Below the pieces are notes generated by a model. It ran no database searches and was not told the origin of the DNA. It was given only the letters and a program-made list of their open reading frames with translations. A DNA stretch of 64,000 nucleotides from positions 85,076-149,075 of the forward strand of contig NZ_JADOBG010000007.1 in the NCBI RefSeq assembly GCF_016786215.1, written 5' to 3'. Of the stretch, positions 46,633 through 56,693 are shown in pieces; the first letter of the stretch is position 1, and every line of letters starts with the position of its first letter. This stretch comes from Legionella bononiensis (GTDB lineage Bacteria; Pseudomonadota; Gammaproteobacteria; Legionellales; Legionellaceae). The position numbers were made by a program, and so were the translations under genes.

Positions 46633-47956
46633 AAACAAACTCATTTCTAGAGATTTAAAACACATCTGGCATCCCTGTTCCCAAATGAAGGACTTTGAAA
46701 CCTGTCCACCAGTGATTATCGAACGAGCTCAGGGGAGCTATCTCTATACGAACCAAGGGCCAATGATCGATGCAATATCAAGCTGGTGGTGTAAATCCCT
46801 AGGACATGGCCATCCTGCTGTATTGTCCGCTATTAAAAATCAAATGAATTATTTTGAGCATGTGATAGGTGCCAATACCACACATCCATTGATTGTAGAG
46901 TTGGCTGAATTATTAACTGAAATGACGGGTAAGCAACATGTGTTTTTTGCCAGTGATGGCGCAAGCGCCGTAGAAATTGCGATGAAACTGGCAATTCATG
47001 GAACGCAAATTAAAGGATTTAAAAATAAAAATGAATTTATTGCACTTAAAAATGGATATCATGGAGAAACGCTGGGAACCATGAGTGTCAGTGATTTGAG
47101 ACTCTATAAAGCTCCTTATGAAACTTTTGGGGTGACCTGTCATTTCATAGACACTATTCCTTATGTATCTTCTCAAAATGATCCGTTATGGAGTAATTGT
47201 GATGATCATTGGTCTGCTGTGATCAATCAACTGGAACACATCAGTGATAATGTCTGTGCTGTTATTCTCGAGCCAATCATTCAAGGTGCGGGCGGCATGC
47301 TGTGTTATAGCCCTGATTTTTTAAAAAAACTGTCAAGCTGGACTCAATCCAAGGGCATTTATCTGATCGCTGATGAGATCATGACTGGAATGGGACGAAC
47401 TGGTGAATGGTTGGCGTGTCATCATGCAGGAATAGAACCCGATCTGATCTGTTTATCCAAAGGATTAACCTCAGGAACCCTGCCCTTGAGCTGTGTTATG
47501 ATTGACAGCTCGATATTTGATCTTTTTTACGCTGATTATAATTCAGGTAAATCATTCCTGCATTCCCACACCTATAGTGGTAATCCTCTGGCAGTATGTG
47601 CCGCTCTGGCCACAATAAAAACCTTTCATAATGAGCAGATCATCAATAAAACCAAGGTATTAGGTGATATTATGCTCCAGAAAATTCATCAGGTAGCTGA
47701 ACGTTCTGGTAAGCTTAATAATATACGTGGACTGGGCGCTTTAGTTGCTGCCGATTTAATCAGTGCGGGTGATTACCGTATTGGCAATGAAGTTTATCAA
47801 CAAGCATTAAACTTTGGCGCATTAATAAGACCCATAGGAAATACTTTATACTGGATGCCTCCGTTAAATACTGAACCAGAAACTATTGGGAAATTAGCTG
47901 AAATAACACTAAACTCTATAGAGGCGGCCTATTTTAAAGCTCAAAAATATGAGTAA
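46622..47956 (+). CDS. bioA: Adenosylmethionine--8-amino-7-oxononanoate transaminase
   Basis: A 444-residue class III PLP aminotransferase that uses SAM as amino donor to make DAPA. It begins with the BioA-typical HIWHPCSQMKDFE, contains SSWWCKSLGHGHP, the cofactor region ADEIMTGMGRTGEW and the Schiff-base lysine in CLSKGLTSGTLPLS. It is divergent from bioB and overlaps the next gene by 8 bp. The start codon lies inside the BirA-like site, so repressor binding could block both transcription directions. Confidence 0.95.
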   Translation: MVNINKLISRDLKHIWHPCSQMKDFETCPPVIIERAQGSYLYTNQGPMIDAISSWWCKSLGHGHPAVLSAIKNQMNYFEHVIGANTTHPLIVELAELLTEMTGKQHVFFASDGASAVEIAMKLAIHGTQIKGFKNKNEFIALKNGYHGETLGTMSVSDLRLYKAPYETFGVTCHFIDTIPYVSSQNDPLWSNCDDHWSAVINQLEHISDNVCAVILEPIIQGAGGMLCYSPDFLKKLSSWTQSKGIYLIADEIMTGMGRTGEWLACHHAGIEPDLICLSKGLTSGTLPLSCVMIDSSIFDLFYADYNSGKSFLHSHTYSGNPLAVCAALATIKTFHNEQIINKTKVLGDIMLQKIHQVAERSGKLNNIRGLGALVAADLISAGDYRIGNEVYQQALNFGALIRPIGNTLYWMPPLNTEPETIGKLAEITLNSIEAAYFKAQKYE

Positions 47957-49547
47957 GGTATTAAAAGAAATATCACAGCTTATTATAAAACAGTTCAATT
48001 ATTTTTGGATTTTAATCACTATTATTGCACTTGTATTTTCCCTGTACACCAATTGGCACTTAAGTATAAACAGGACTTATGAAAAAATCTCCTATGTAGC
48101 GACATTGATAAGTAACCGTGTTGATGGATTTATAGAGGATTTGTTTCAGGAAGTGTATACCTTGCCAGTATATGGAAAAACCTTTACTGATTGTAAATCT
48201 GGCTTGTATCCCTATTTAGAACATATTACTTTAAATAATGAAAATATTGCGGGCATTTCGATAAGTGATAACCGTCAACAGCTAATCTGCTCCTCATTGC
48301 CAAATAACGAGTCAATCATCTTATCAACTACGCATGCTCGGACTCTATCAGGACCTTTTAAATTGCCCCTGTTTGATCAACCGGTATATCTGGTCCAGCA
48401 AAAAATGGGAAACTATCATATTGGAATACTTGTAGTATCGTCTATTTTGCAAAACATACTCAAAATATCAGATAAAGATACGAATTCTGTGGCCTTATAT
48501 AATAACTTCGAAAAAAGAAATATCATTCGAGTTGAACGCACTGACGACAATAGAAGCTGGAAATTGAGTCAGTACATCAATGAACAAACACCAATGAATA
48601 CCAAAGAATTGTATGTCATTGATAAAACACAAAGTATTGACGGAGTGGTCGTAGTTGTTTTTGAAAATCATCAAACATTAATTAGCAACCTCCTGTATAG
48701 TGAACTACTGGTAACTCTGATTATATTAGTAAGCTCTGTCCTGATATATCACTTATTAAAAAATGCGATTACAAAGCGCTACTCTTTGCAGGGAGCCATT
48801 AAGCTTGCGATTAAAAACAATGAGTTTTATCCTGAGTACCAACCACTGTATAACTGCGAGAAGGGTTCATTTACAGGAGTAGAGGTCCTGGTGAGATGGC
48901 GTGATAGCGAAGATCAGTTGATTATGCCCGATTTTTTTATTGCTGAGGCAGAAACTACCGGGCTCATTGTACCTTTAACGCTCCAAATTATCGAAATTTC
49001 ATTGAGAGAAACACAATCCATACTGCAAGAAAACAGCGAATTTCATCTTGCATATAATCTTTCAGCACTTCATTTTACAGATCCTTCCTTTTTTACCGAG
49101 TTCGAACTACTCGCCCGACAATTCGCTATATTACCCAGCCAAATCATCTTTGAGATCACTGAACGTGAATTGTTAGATAAAAATAACAGTGCATTTATTG
49201 GAACGATGAACAGATTAAGAAAAGTCGGTTATTCACTGGCTGTTGATGATTATGGCACGGGACATGCAAGCATCAGTTATTTGCAACATTTTCCATTTAA
49301 CTATTTAAAGATCGATAAACTGTTTGTGCAGGCTATAGGTACCAAAGCCATTACAGAATCTTTAAATGATGCCATAATACAAATGGCTAAAGGGTTAAAT
49401 TTAATTATTATCGCTGAAGGTGTGGAGACAGAAGAGCAAGTCGATTATTTGTCAAACAATGGAGTACGATTTCTGCAGGGTTGGTATTTTTCAAAGGCAT
49501 TGCCCATTGACAAATTAGTAACTCTTTTAAAGGGAGAAAAAGAATGA
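47949..49547 (+). CDS. Membrane c-di-GMP phosphodiesterase (CSS sensor plus EAL)
   Basis: A 532-residue protein. A first membrane helix (about 18-36), a periplasmic CSS-motif domain with Cys82 and CSS at 114-116, a second helix (about 250-270), and a cytoplasmic EAL domain. The EAL signature reads EVL (312-314) and the other catalytic residues are kept: YNLSA, FEITERELL, DDYGTG, LKIDK, AEGVETEEQ and LQGWYFSKAL. It should hydrolyse c-di-GMP. In PdeC of E. coli the CSS cysteines form a periplasmic disulfide that tunes activity; the same is inferred here. It starts inside the end of bioA by 8 bp, so biotin genes and this enzyme may share a transcript. Confidence 0.92.
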   Translation: MSKVLKEISQLIIKQFNYFWILITIIALVFSLYTNWHLSINRTYEKISYVATLISNRVDGFIEDLFQEVYTLPVYGKTFTDCKSGLYPYLEHITLNNENIAGISISDNRQQLICSSLPNNESIILSTTHARTLSGPFKLPLFDQPVYLVQQKMGNYHIGILVVSSILQNILKISDKDTNSVALYNNFEKRNIIRVERTDDNRSWKLSQYINEQTPMNTKELYVIDKTQSIDGVVVVVFENHQTLISNLLYSELLVTLIILVSSVLIYHLLKNAITKRYSLQGAIKLAIKNNEFYPEYQPLYNCEKGSFTGVEVLVRWRDSEDQLIMPDFFIAEAETTGLIVPLTLQIIEISLRETQSILQENSEFHLAYNLSALHFTDPSFFTEFELLARQFAILPSQIIFEITERELLDKNNSAFIGTMNRLRKVGYSLAVDDYGTGHASISYLQHFPFNYLKIDKLFVQAIGTKAITESLNDAIIQMAKGLNLIIIAEGVETEEQVDYLSNNGVRFLQGWYFSKALPIDKLVTLLKGEKE

Positions 49548-49990
49548 ACTATTATATTGGTTGTTTGCTTGTTTTGATTTGTTTGCCTGGTTTAGGAATT
49601 TCAGCTCCTGTTAATGAAAACTCCAGTTATTGGCAATGCATCACCCAGGATAAAGCCAACAAACAATGGACCGCTAGAAACGGTTATCAAAAAGTTGCGC
49701 TGAACATCGCCTTTGCCATGTGCAAAAAAGAAAGTGAGTTTCCTACCACTTGCAAAGCTTCCAAATCCAACTGTGAAGGATTCTATATGGGCATGAGTAC
49801 AAAACCCTTATGGCGCTGTACTGCTGTAGATCATACTGCTGCTCCATGGAACAGTAATTTTTATTCTCAGCGAGATGATGCTGCTCTCGCAGCTGAAGCT
49901 TATTGCAAAGAAAACAGCAGCCTTCCTGATACTTGTTATATTAATATGGTGACCTGTAGAAACTTTAATGAAGGATTGAACTATCCATGA
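49544..49990 (+). CDS. Small secreted Cys-rich protein with two internal repeats
   Basis: A 148-residue protein with a signal peptide (MNYYIGCLLVLICLPGLGIS). The mature part consists of two related units of about 55 residues: WQCITQDKANKQW...CKKESEFPTTCKASKSNC and WRCTAVDHTAAPW...CKENSSLPDTCYINMVTC. Each has four Cys at like positions, so two disulfides per unit are likely. The domain is found in Legionella secreted proteins but its role is unknown to me. The start overlaps the EAL stop (ATGA) and its own stop overlaps coaE by 4 bp. Confidence 0.8.
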   Translation: MNYYIGCLLVLICLPGLGISAPVNENSSYWQCITQDKANKQWTARNGYQKVALNIAFAMCKKESEFPTTCKASKSNCEGFYMGMSTKPLWRCTAVDHTAAPWNSNFYSQRDDAALAAEAYCKENSSLPDTCYINMVTCRNFNEGLNYP

Positions 49991-50583
49991 TGTATAGTAT
50001 TGGATTAACAGGTAATATAGCCAGCGGTAAAACAACGGTTGCGCAGATTTTTTCTGATCTGGGAATTGAAGTTTTAAGTGCGGATCAAATATCCAGAGAA
50101 TTAACAGCAAAAAACACTGTTGCGTATTATGAGATAGTAAAACACTTTGGCCCCAAGACTCTTTTGGAAAATGATGATCTTGATAGAAGACACTTGAGAG
50201 AACTCATTTTTACTCATCCTGAAGAGAGACTCTGGCTAGAAAACTTGTTACATCCGCTCATCAGGCAGCAACTGGAACAAAAAATTAAAATGTGTACTTC
50301 GCCATATTGTGTAGTAGAAATCCCCCTCTTACTCGATAAGAAACACTATCCTTATCTTAATCGGATTTTAGTAGTCACCGCACCTTTAGAACTCCAGATT
50401 GCCAGAGTCATGGAACGTGACCACTGTACCCAACAGCAGGCATTGGCTATTTTATCGACACAACCCGAATTAAACGAACGATTAAAAATTGCAGATGATG
50501 TCATTATCAATGATTCTGGATATGAGCAATTAAAAGAAGCTGTAATCGAATTACACTCCAAATACTTAAAATCAGTTTGCTAA
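49987..50583 (+). CDS. coaE: Dephospho-CoA kinase
   Basis: A 198-residue P-loop kinase that phosphorylates the 3'-hydroxyl of dephospho-CoA, the last step of CoA synthesis. It has GLTGNIASGKTT (Walker A), the substrate region SADQISRELT and VVEIPLLLDKKHYPYLNRILVV. The ATG at 49987 overlaps the previous stop; a second ATG at 49990 is also possible. In most gammaproteobacteria coaE-zapD are neighbours, as here, but an 840-bp repeat-filled gap divides them. Confidence 0.95.
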   Translation: MMYSIGLTGNIASGKTTVAQIFSDLGIEVLSADQISRELTAKNTVAYYEIVKHFGPKTLLENDDLDRRHLRELIFTHPEERLWLENLLHPLIRQQLEQKIKMCTSPYCVVEIPLLLDKKHYPYLNRILVVTAPLELQIARVMERDHCTQQQALAILSTQPELNERLKIADDVIINDSGYEQLKEAVIELHSKYLKSVC

Positions 50584-50627
50584 AGTTCCTCGTGATTATC
50601 AACAGCAGACAGAAATCCCCAAGTTAG

Positions 50628-50742
50628 TAGCCCGTATTAGGCGCAGCCGTAATACGGGAATGATGTGACTTCGAACCCCTGTATTACGACTTCGTCGAAT
50701 ATAGACCACTTTTGATTTTCTCCTTAGCCTGATGGCTATGAG
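50628..50742. repeat. REP-like palindrome with conserved tail, second copy
   Basis: CCCGTATTA (50631-50639) pairs with TAATACGGG (50650-50658), preceded by AGTAG as at 11691. It ends in ACTTTTGATTTTCTCC and TTAGCCTGATGGCTATGAG (50708-50742), the same tail as at 11808-11837. Confidence 0.65.
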
Positions 50743-50787
50743 TTTCGACCTAACTTACGCTCGTTGATCAGTACCCTTCATCCCCAA

Positions 50788-50813
50788 CCCTTCTCCCTTA
50801 AAAGGGAGAAGGG
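50788..50813. repeat. Perfect 12-bp palindrome in dispersed repeat
   Basis: CCCTTCTCCCTT (50788-50799) and AAGGGAGAAGGG (50802-50813) are separated by 2 nt. A related element, CCTTCTCC..GGGAGAAGGT with GGATGAGGGG, lies at 50927-50967. Together with 50628-50742 these fill the gene-free region 50584-51425. Confidence 0.7.
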
Positions 50814-51059
50814 AGCGGTTGGTACAAACCGGGTAAACAGGTAACACTCCAATAGAAGCAAGCAGCTTAAAGCTTTTTTAACGCAATGTTCCATTTCAAA
50901 CGTTATTGAGATCTTACTAGAATTGCCTTCTCCATCAGGGAGAAGGTGCCGACAGGCGGATGAGGGGATCTAAAAACATGAACATTATAATTAAAATACT
51001 TAGCCAACTAACAATGGACAAAATGCATGAGGTTACTTGATAAAGCAAAAAGCAAGTAG

Positions 51060-51090
51060 GTTGGTTCGCAACTCATAGCCATCAGGCTAA
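51060..51090. repeat. Inverted third copy of the conserved repeat tail
   Basis: The complement of this segment reads TTAGCCTGATGGCTATGAG, then TTGCGAACCAACC, matching 50723-50752 with few changes. It faces the copy at 50723-50742, so the 50.7-51.1 kb block is bounded by inverted repeats. Confidence 0.6.
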
Positions 51091-51110
51091 TAAATTTTTG
51101 TATTAAAAGT

Positions 51111-51171
51111 AGATACTATCTTTAAAATAAGCTTTTAATGAAAACTTAGCTTGCTTTTAAAGACAGTATCT
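51111..51171. repeat. 17-bp inverted repeat, possible RNA structure
   Basis: AGATACTATCTTTAAAA (51111-51127) and TTTTAAAGACAGTATCT (51155-51171) pair with one mismatch around a 27-nt spacer that is itself partly palindromic (TAAGCTTTT..AAAACTTAGC). No gene overlaps it. The rest of 51172-51425 is AT-rich and shows nothing clear. Confidence 0.5.
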
Positions 51172-51425
51172 ACGATCTGGTATTTTTCTTCCATTATTTA
51201 TCCTGTATAGAGGACAATGATAAGAACTCTTTTATTTTCAAGATCATTTATGTTAGTCTAATCACAAAAACCAGCCTTTAGTACTTTAGTATATTGAATA
51301 TATTATAAAATCAATGGGTAAACTGTTATACCAGAGTTGCAAGGTAATTTTGAATAAATACTCAATTAGATTAATAAACATACTAAATACAGAAGGTCGG
51401 ATTATGCTAAGGATGGCCTTATTAT

Positions 51426-52172
51426 ATGTATAACAACACAATCACTTTTCAACTTGCAACGCATTTTTTATCACGGATAGCGCTACGTTTAGAATTCTTA
51501 TTTAAAACCATTAATCAAGCGTGCAATGAATCACATGAGGTAATTCATCGATTTGCTTTGAAAAATATCATCGAAATCATCGATATTGTTGAAAAACCTG
51601 AGTTAAAAAGCCGTTTTATCAAAGAACTGATTCGAATTGAGCATGTGTTAAAAAAACCCAACTTATTGAATAACATGATGCTGTTTGATGATTTAGCTAC
51701 TCAGATTCATATTTTGAATCACGTACCTGGACGCTTTAGCAACCCAGCAGACGATGATGAGTTTCTTAAAACGTTAAGACAGATTCATCATCCGAATACC
51801 AAAGAATGTGAGTTTAATTCACCACATCTGGTTCTTTGGTTTGAATCGGATGCTTACCTTCGACAAAAAACAATTAGCCAATGGGTACATTCTTTAAAAG
51901 ATTTAGAAGACACCGTGCGAATTTATTTATCGTTACTACGTGAAGCAACCCAATACATTCCTATAACCGCATATAATGGCTTTTATCAACATAATATATC
52001 TCCCAAATCCGTTAACCATTTAATTTTATTAAAAATGGATAAATCTATGAGAATTACGCCCAAACTGCAGTTAGGACATCACAGTTTAACCATTAGATTA
52101 TATGAATTAACTACAGCACATGAAGTTAGAGATAAATCAGTGGACATGGAAATCGCCTTCTGCCAAATATAA
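51426..52172 (+). CDS. zapD: Cell division protein ZapD
   Basis: A 248-residue cytoplasmic FtsZ-bundling protein (DUF1342). Recognisable landmarks are the N-terminal ATHFLSRIALRLEFLF, the central CEFNSPHLVLWFESDAYLRQKTISQWVHSLKDL and the late NGFYQHN and DMEIAFCQI, all of which align with E. coli ZapD. Its position after coaE is conserved, but the small yacG gene that usually accompanies the pair is not next to it; a nuclease-fold gene follows instead, 33 bp away. Confidence 0.9.
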   Translation: MYNNTITFQLATHFLSRIALRLEFLFKTINQACNESHEVIHRFALKNIIEIIDIVEKPELKSRFIKELIRIEHVLKKPNLLNNMMLFDDLATQIHILNHVPGRFSNPADDDEFLKTLRQIHHPNTKECEFNSPHLVLWFESDAYLRQKTISQWVHSLKDLEDTVRIYLSLLREATQYIPITAYNGFYQHNISPKSVNHLILLKMDKSMRITPKLQLGHHSLTIRLYELTTAHEVRDKSVDMEIAFCQI

Positions 52173-52205
52173 TAACTTCAATTTCTATCAGAGAACTAAG
52201 TATAA

Positions 52206-52934
52206 ATGAAATTAATCACTTTAAATATTTGGGGCGGCCATCTAAGAAATCCTCTACTGAAATTTATTCATAATAATCGGGATACTGACATATTTTGTCT
52301 CCAGGAAGTCTATTTTAACGCACATCGTACTCTTACAGATAAAGAACGTGAAATCAGTCTTAATATATTTTCTGATTTACAAAGATTACTTCCCAATCAT
52401 TATGCTATTTTTAAACCTGCAGTTGAAAATGTATATGGAATTGCAATATTGATTAAAAACACAATTGATATTATTAGTGAAGGTGAAATCAATATTCATC
52501 AAAAGCAACACTATCCGGGTATTGGATTAAATCATGATAGAAATTTGCAATGGATTGAATGTGAAATCAACAACAAGCTCTACTCAATAGTCAACGTCCA
52601 TGGGTTATGGAATGGAAAAGGGAAAAAAGATACTCCTGAACGTTTAAATCAATCCCATCGTATTCGCCAATTTATGGATACCCTAAATACCCCTAAAATA
52701 TTGTGTGGTGACTTTAATCTAAGACCCGATACAGAAAGTATTCATATCCTGGAACAAGGAATGAATAATTTAATTAAAACGTATAATATTCGCTCAACCA
52801 GAACCCGTTTTTATACTAAAGAAGAGAAATTTGCAGATTACATTCTAACATCACCTGAAATTATTATTAATCAATTCATTGTGATGGATGATGAAGTATC
52901 AGATCATGCTCCGCTGATGCTTGATTTTATATAA
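52206..52934 (+). CDS. Endonuclease/exonuclease/phosphatase-family protein
   Basis: A 242-residue EEP-fold hydrolase. Motifs in order are LITLNIWGG, CLQEVYF with the metal Glu, VNVHGLW with His, CGDFNLRPD (D-x-N) and the final SDHAPLM. All catalytic residues are present. The family covers nucleases and phospho-lipid or -inositol phosphatases; without further domains the substrate is open. There is no signal peptide. It stands where yacG is expected in related genomes and converges on mutT. Confidence 0.85.
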   Translation: MKLITLNIWGGHLRNPLLKFIHNNRDTDIFCLQEVYFNAHRTLTDKEREISLNIFSDLQRLLPNHYAIFKPAVENVYGIAILIKNTIDIISEGEINIHQKQHYPGIGLNHDRNLQWIECEINNKLYSIVNVHGLWNGKGKKDTPERLNQSHRIRQFMDTLNTPKILCGDFNLRPDTESIHILEQGMNNLIKTYNIRSTRTRFYTKEEKFADYILTSPEIIINQFIVMDDEVSDHAPLMLDFI

Positions 52935-52958
52935 ATAAATCAAATACCACAGTATCGA

Positions 52959-53372
52959 TCATACAATAGATTCCGAAAGTTGAATCAGATTGATGATACC
53001 TATATTCGCTTGAGGAAAATCTTTAGGATCAAGATTATCTTTATGAACCCATTTCATATCCAATTGCCCCTCATTGCAGCAGGGATTACCAATATAATGA
53101 GTTACATGAAAAAGAATTAATTGAACCGTTTTATCTGAATATTGATGTTTAATCTCACCAAGATAACGGGAGTTTAGTACGGTTAAACCAACTTCTTCCT
53201 TAATTTCTCGGACTAAGGCCGTCTCAGGAGACTCATCTTGCTCCAGTTTACCGCCTGGAAATTCCCAACATCCTCCATGTGGAACATGGAATGGACGCTG
53301 GGTGATTAATATGCGTTGCTGTTCATCAGTAATTATTGCTACTGCAACTTTCACGCTAAACTGCCATGACAT
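52959..53372 (-). CDS. mutT: 8-oxo-dGTP diphosphatase MutT
   Basis: A 137-residue Nudix hydrolase that removes 8-oxo-dGTP from the nucleotide pool. The Nudix box is [24 protein letters not shown], preceded by CWEFPGG. E. coli MutT is 129 residues. The gene overlaps the secA end by 22 bp and follows it, the usual secA-mutT order in gammaproteobacteria. Confidence 0.9.
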   Translation of the reverse strand: MSWQFSVKVAVAIITDEQQRILITQRPFHVPHGGCWEFPGGKLEQDESPETALVREIKEEVGLTVLNSRYLGEIKHQYSDKTVQLILFHVTHYIGNPCCNEGQLDMKWVHKDNLDPKDFPQANIGIINLIQLSESIV

Positions 53373-56038
53373 GCTTTATATTTTTTACCTGAACCACAAG
53401 GACAAGGATCATTTCTGCCAATTTTCTTTTCATGACGTCTGAACGTATGATCTGCATCTTCCTCGTCACCATTTGGATTCTCATGCTGCAGATTCATTTT
53501 ACGAATCTGCTCTGCACGTCGCTGCTCTTCTACAGCATTGGCATCTTCTTCTGTTTGAATTTCGACAGATAAAAGCAACTTGATAACATCATACTTTAAA
53601 TTATCCAGCATCATGGTGAAGAGACTGAAGGCTTCTTTTTTATATTCCTGTTTCGGATCTTTTTGTGCGTATCCACGCAAATGTATGCCCTGACGCAATT
53701 GATCCATTGAAGCTAAATGTTCACGCCAATGATTATCCAGGGTTTGCAATATGACTGATTTCTCAAATTGAGATATAACGGGTCTGCCAGTTTTACGTAC
53801 CTTTTCATCATAATGTTCTATTGCCAAAGCAAGAATTTTATCTTTAATTTGCTCGGGCTGGATGCTGTGATCCGCGTCTATCCACTCGTGAACCGGTGCT
53901 TTTATTTTAAACTCATCCAAAAGAACATCAGCCAAGGCTTTAGGATCCCACTGATCTTCCAAACTTTGAGGAGGAATATAAGTGTCTACGAGACTGTTGA
54001 TTACTTCATCCCTCATCATGGCGACAACTTCTTCTGTATCGGTCATCTCCATAATTGAAGCACGTTGAGTATAAATGACTTGTCGCTGATCGTTTGCAAC
54101 ATTATCATAATCCAGCAGTTGCTTTCTGACATCAAAATGATGTCCTTCCAGTTTACGTTGCGCATTTTCAATAGCTTTAGTTACCAAACTATGCTCAATA
54201 GGCTCACCTGGCTTCATTCCTAATCGACGCATCATGGATGCTACTCGTTCCGATGCAAAGATACGCATTAAATTGTCTTCAAGGGACAAATAAAATCGGC
54301 TACTTCCAGCATCACCCTGCCGACCAGCACGGCCTCTTAATTGATTGTCAATACGTCGAGACTCATGACGTTCTGAACCTATAATTCTTAAACCACCAGA
54401 AGCCAGAACTTCATCATGACGATTTTGCCATTCAATTTTTAATGCATTTTTATCTGCATCAGTTGCCGTATCAGGCAATTGAGCCAAATCAGCAGACAAG
54501 CTACCACCCAAAACGATATCCGTACCGCGTCCAGCCATATTGGTTGCTATGGTGACTGCTCCAGGACGACCCGCCTCAGCGATAATCTGTGCTTCCTTTT
54601 CATGAAACTTGGCATTCAATACCTGATGCTTAATATTGGCTTTCTTTAAAAGCTGGCTTAAATATTCTGATGCTTCAATGGACGCAGTTCCCACCAGAAC
54701 AGGTTGCTTACGAGTACTGCATTCCCTGATGTCTTCAATAATTGCCTGATATTTATCTGATTGGTTTAAATAAACCAAATCAGCTTCATCCTTACGCATC
54801 ATGGGTTTGTTGGTTGGTATTACAACCACTTCAAGATTATAAATTTGTTGGAACTCATAAGCTTCAGTATCGGCTGTTCCAGTCATACCGGATAATTTAT
54901 TGTACATACGGAAAAAATTCTGGAATGTAATCGAGGCCAGAGTCTGATTTTCATTTTGTATTGACACACCTTCTTTTGCCTCTACAGCCTGATGCAAGCC
55001 TTCAGACCAACGTCTGCCAGGCATTGTACGGCCCGTATGCTCATCGACTATCACGACCTGATTGTCTTTTACTATATAATCAATATCACGATGAAACATT
55101 GCATGGGCCTTTAATGCAGCATTGACATGATGCATCAGCATAATATTACTGGCGTGATACAGACTTTCACCGGGATCCAGCAGATTTGCCTTGGTAAGTA
55201 GCTCTTCTATATGCAAATGACCTGCATCAGTTAGATGAGCCTGTTTCTGTTTTTCATCTATAGTATAATCACCCTGATCACCCTCTTCTTCCTGTTTCTT
55301 TAATTGAGGGATAAGCTTATTAATTTTAATATACAGTTCAGAGCTGTCTTCTGCTGCTCCAGAGATAATGAGTGGAGTTCGAGCCTCATCAATTAATATC
55401 GAATCGACTTCGTCGACAATAGCAAAATTCAATTCTCTCTGAACTTTATCTGCAAGGCTAAACGCCATGTTATCGCGCAAATAATCAAAACCGTATTCAT
55501 TGTTAGTACCATAAACAATATCTGCTTTATATGCAGCCTGTTTATTCGTATGCGACATATCAGGATAAATAACGCCCACAGTCAAACCTAAAAACTCAAA
55601 TATGGGTTTCATCCATTGACTGTCACGCTTAGCAAGATAATCGTTGACTGTAACTACGTGCACTCCACGACCGCTGATGGCATTCAAATAGGCAGGCAAG
55701 GTTGCAACCAAAGTTTTACCTTCCCCAGTACGCATTTCTGCAATATTACCTTCATGCAGTACCATTCCACCGATAAGCTGTACATCAAAATGACGAAGTC
55801 CTAAAGTTCGAACAGACACCTCTCTAACCGTAGCGAAGGCTTCAGCAAGTAATTCGTCCAGGCTTTCCCCTTCATTATATCGAGCCTTAAACTGTTGCGT
55901 CTTGGCTGCTAACTCCGCATCAGTTAATGCCTGCATTTGTGACTCAAATGCATTAACGGCCAATACTGCCTTTTCCATACGCCGTAATGTACGTTCATTT
56001 CGGCTTCCAAACATTTTCTTAATCAACGTATTCAGCAT
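53351..56038 (-). CDS. secA: Preprotein translocase ATPase SecA
   Basis: An 895-residue motor that drives preproteins through SecYEG. Walker A is [13 protein letters not shown], the DEAD-like box [16 protein letters not shown], the second motor domain begins around [15 protein letters not shown] with GTDIVLGG and [23 protein letters not shown], and the C-terminus ends in the SecB-binding zinc motif [14 protein letters not shown]. Length and order are standard. The 304-bp gap upstream (56039-56342) shows no gene and no clear regulatory motif. Confidence 0.98.
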   Translation of the reverse strand: MLNTLIKKMFGSRNERTLRRMEKAVLAVNAFESQMQALTDAELAAKTQQFKARYNEGESLDELLAEAFATVREVSVRTLGLRHFDVQLIGGMVLHEGNIAEMRTGEGKTLVATLPAYLNAISGRGVHVVTVNDYLAKRDSQWMKPIFEFLGLTVGVIYPDMSHTNKQAAYKADIVYGTNNEYGFDYLRDNMAFSLADKVQRELNFAIVDEVDSILIDEARTPLIISGAAEDSSELYIKINKLIPQLKKQEEEGDQGDYTIDEKQKQAHLTDAGHLHIEELLTKANLLDPGESLYHASNIMLMHHVNAALKAHAMFHRDIDYIVKDNQVVIVDEHTGRTMPGRRWSEGLHQAVEAKEGVSIQNENQTLASITFQNFFRMYNKLSGMTGTADTEAYEFQQIYNLEVVVIPTNKPMMRKDEADLVYLNQSDKYQAIIEDIRECSTRKQPVLVGTASIEASEYLSQLLKKANIKHQVLNAKFHEKEAQIIAEAGRPGAVTIATNMAGRGTDIVLGGSLSADLAQLPDTATDADKNALKIEWQNRHDEVLASGGLRIIGSERHESRRIDNQLRGRAGRQGDAGSSRFYLSLEDNLMRIFASERVASMMRRLGMKPGEPIEHSLVTKAIENAQRKLEGHHFDVRKQLLDYDNVANDQRQVIYTQRASIMEMTDTEEVVAMMRDEVINSLVDTYIPPQSLEDQWDPKALADVLLDEFKIKAPVHEWIDADHSIQPEQIKDKILALAIEHYDEKVRKTGRPVISQFEKSVILQTLDNHWREHLASMDQLRQGIHLRGYAQKDPKQEYKKEAFSLFTMMLDNLKYDVIKLLLSVEIQTEEDANAVEEQRRAEQIRKMNLQHENPNGDEEDADHTFRRHEKKIGRNDPCPCGSGKKYKACHGSLA

Positions 56039-56342
56039 GGCCTGGATAATCCTCTGGATGTTCTAAATAACAAACTCATTAATGTACTAGAAAACCGGAT
56101 AAAATGCCACGAATACATGAGATTTGAATGATTAATTGCAGAATGACTTGAATTTAATGAACATAAAGCCGATGAACAATAATTTATACGTCCAGTGGTC
56201 TCAAATAGCACTAGCGATAAGGATTGAATCAGCAATTACTACCTAGTGCATGAATCGGATACTGAATATCGAAATGAAACAATACAGTGACTCGATTATT
56301 CAAAGCCAACATAACATACAAGCTTCATGTGTATAGAATCAG

Positions 56343-56693
56343 TCAGCTGGGTTTAAAGATAAAATATACAGCACCTAGCAAACAAAAACCTGCCCAAAGA
56401 TAATTCAATGTAATTTTTTGATCCATATAAAGCATGGCAAAAGGGACAAAAACTGATAAGGAAATGACCTCTTGCATCAATTTAAGCTGAGACAGATTAA
56501 AATTAGCTTCAGTATATCCAATTCTGTTAGCCGGTATTTGTAACAAATATTCAAAAAAAGCGATTGACCAGCTGATCATTACAACCCACATAATGGGTTT
56601 GTTAGTAAATGATTTCAGATGTCCATACCAGGCAAAAGTCATAAAGGTATTCGAAAAAATCAATAACACGATAGTGAGTAATGAACTATTCAT
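56343..56693 (-). CDS. DMT-superfamily protein of DUF486 type
   Basis: A 116-residue inner-membrane protein with four hydrophobic segments. The sequence SNTFMTFAWYGHLKSF...SWSIAFFEYLLQIPANRIGYTEANFNLSQLKLMQEVISLSVFVPFAMLY is the DUF486 signature, a four-helix relative of the EmrE-like small transporters. Substrate unknown. Its ATG overlaps the dusA stop by 4 bp, so it is translated with dusA. Confidence 0.9.
   Translation of the reverse strand: MNSSLLTIVLLIFSNTFMTFAWYGHLKSFTNKPIMWVVMISWSIAFFEYLLQIPANRIGYTEANFNLSQLKLMQEVISLSVFVPFAMLYMDQKITLNYLWAGFCLLGAVYFIFKPS

Noticed and set aside
49808..50110. 100-codon leftward frame over coaE
   Set aside because: It lies fully within the secreted-protein and coaE genes and shows no protein-family features, so it is a shadow frame.
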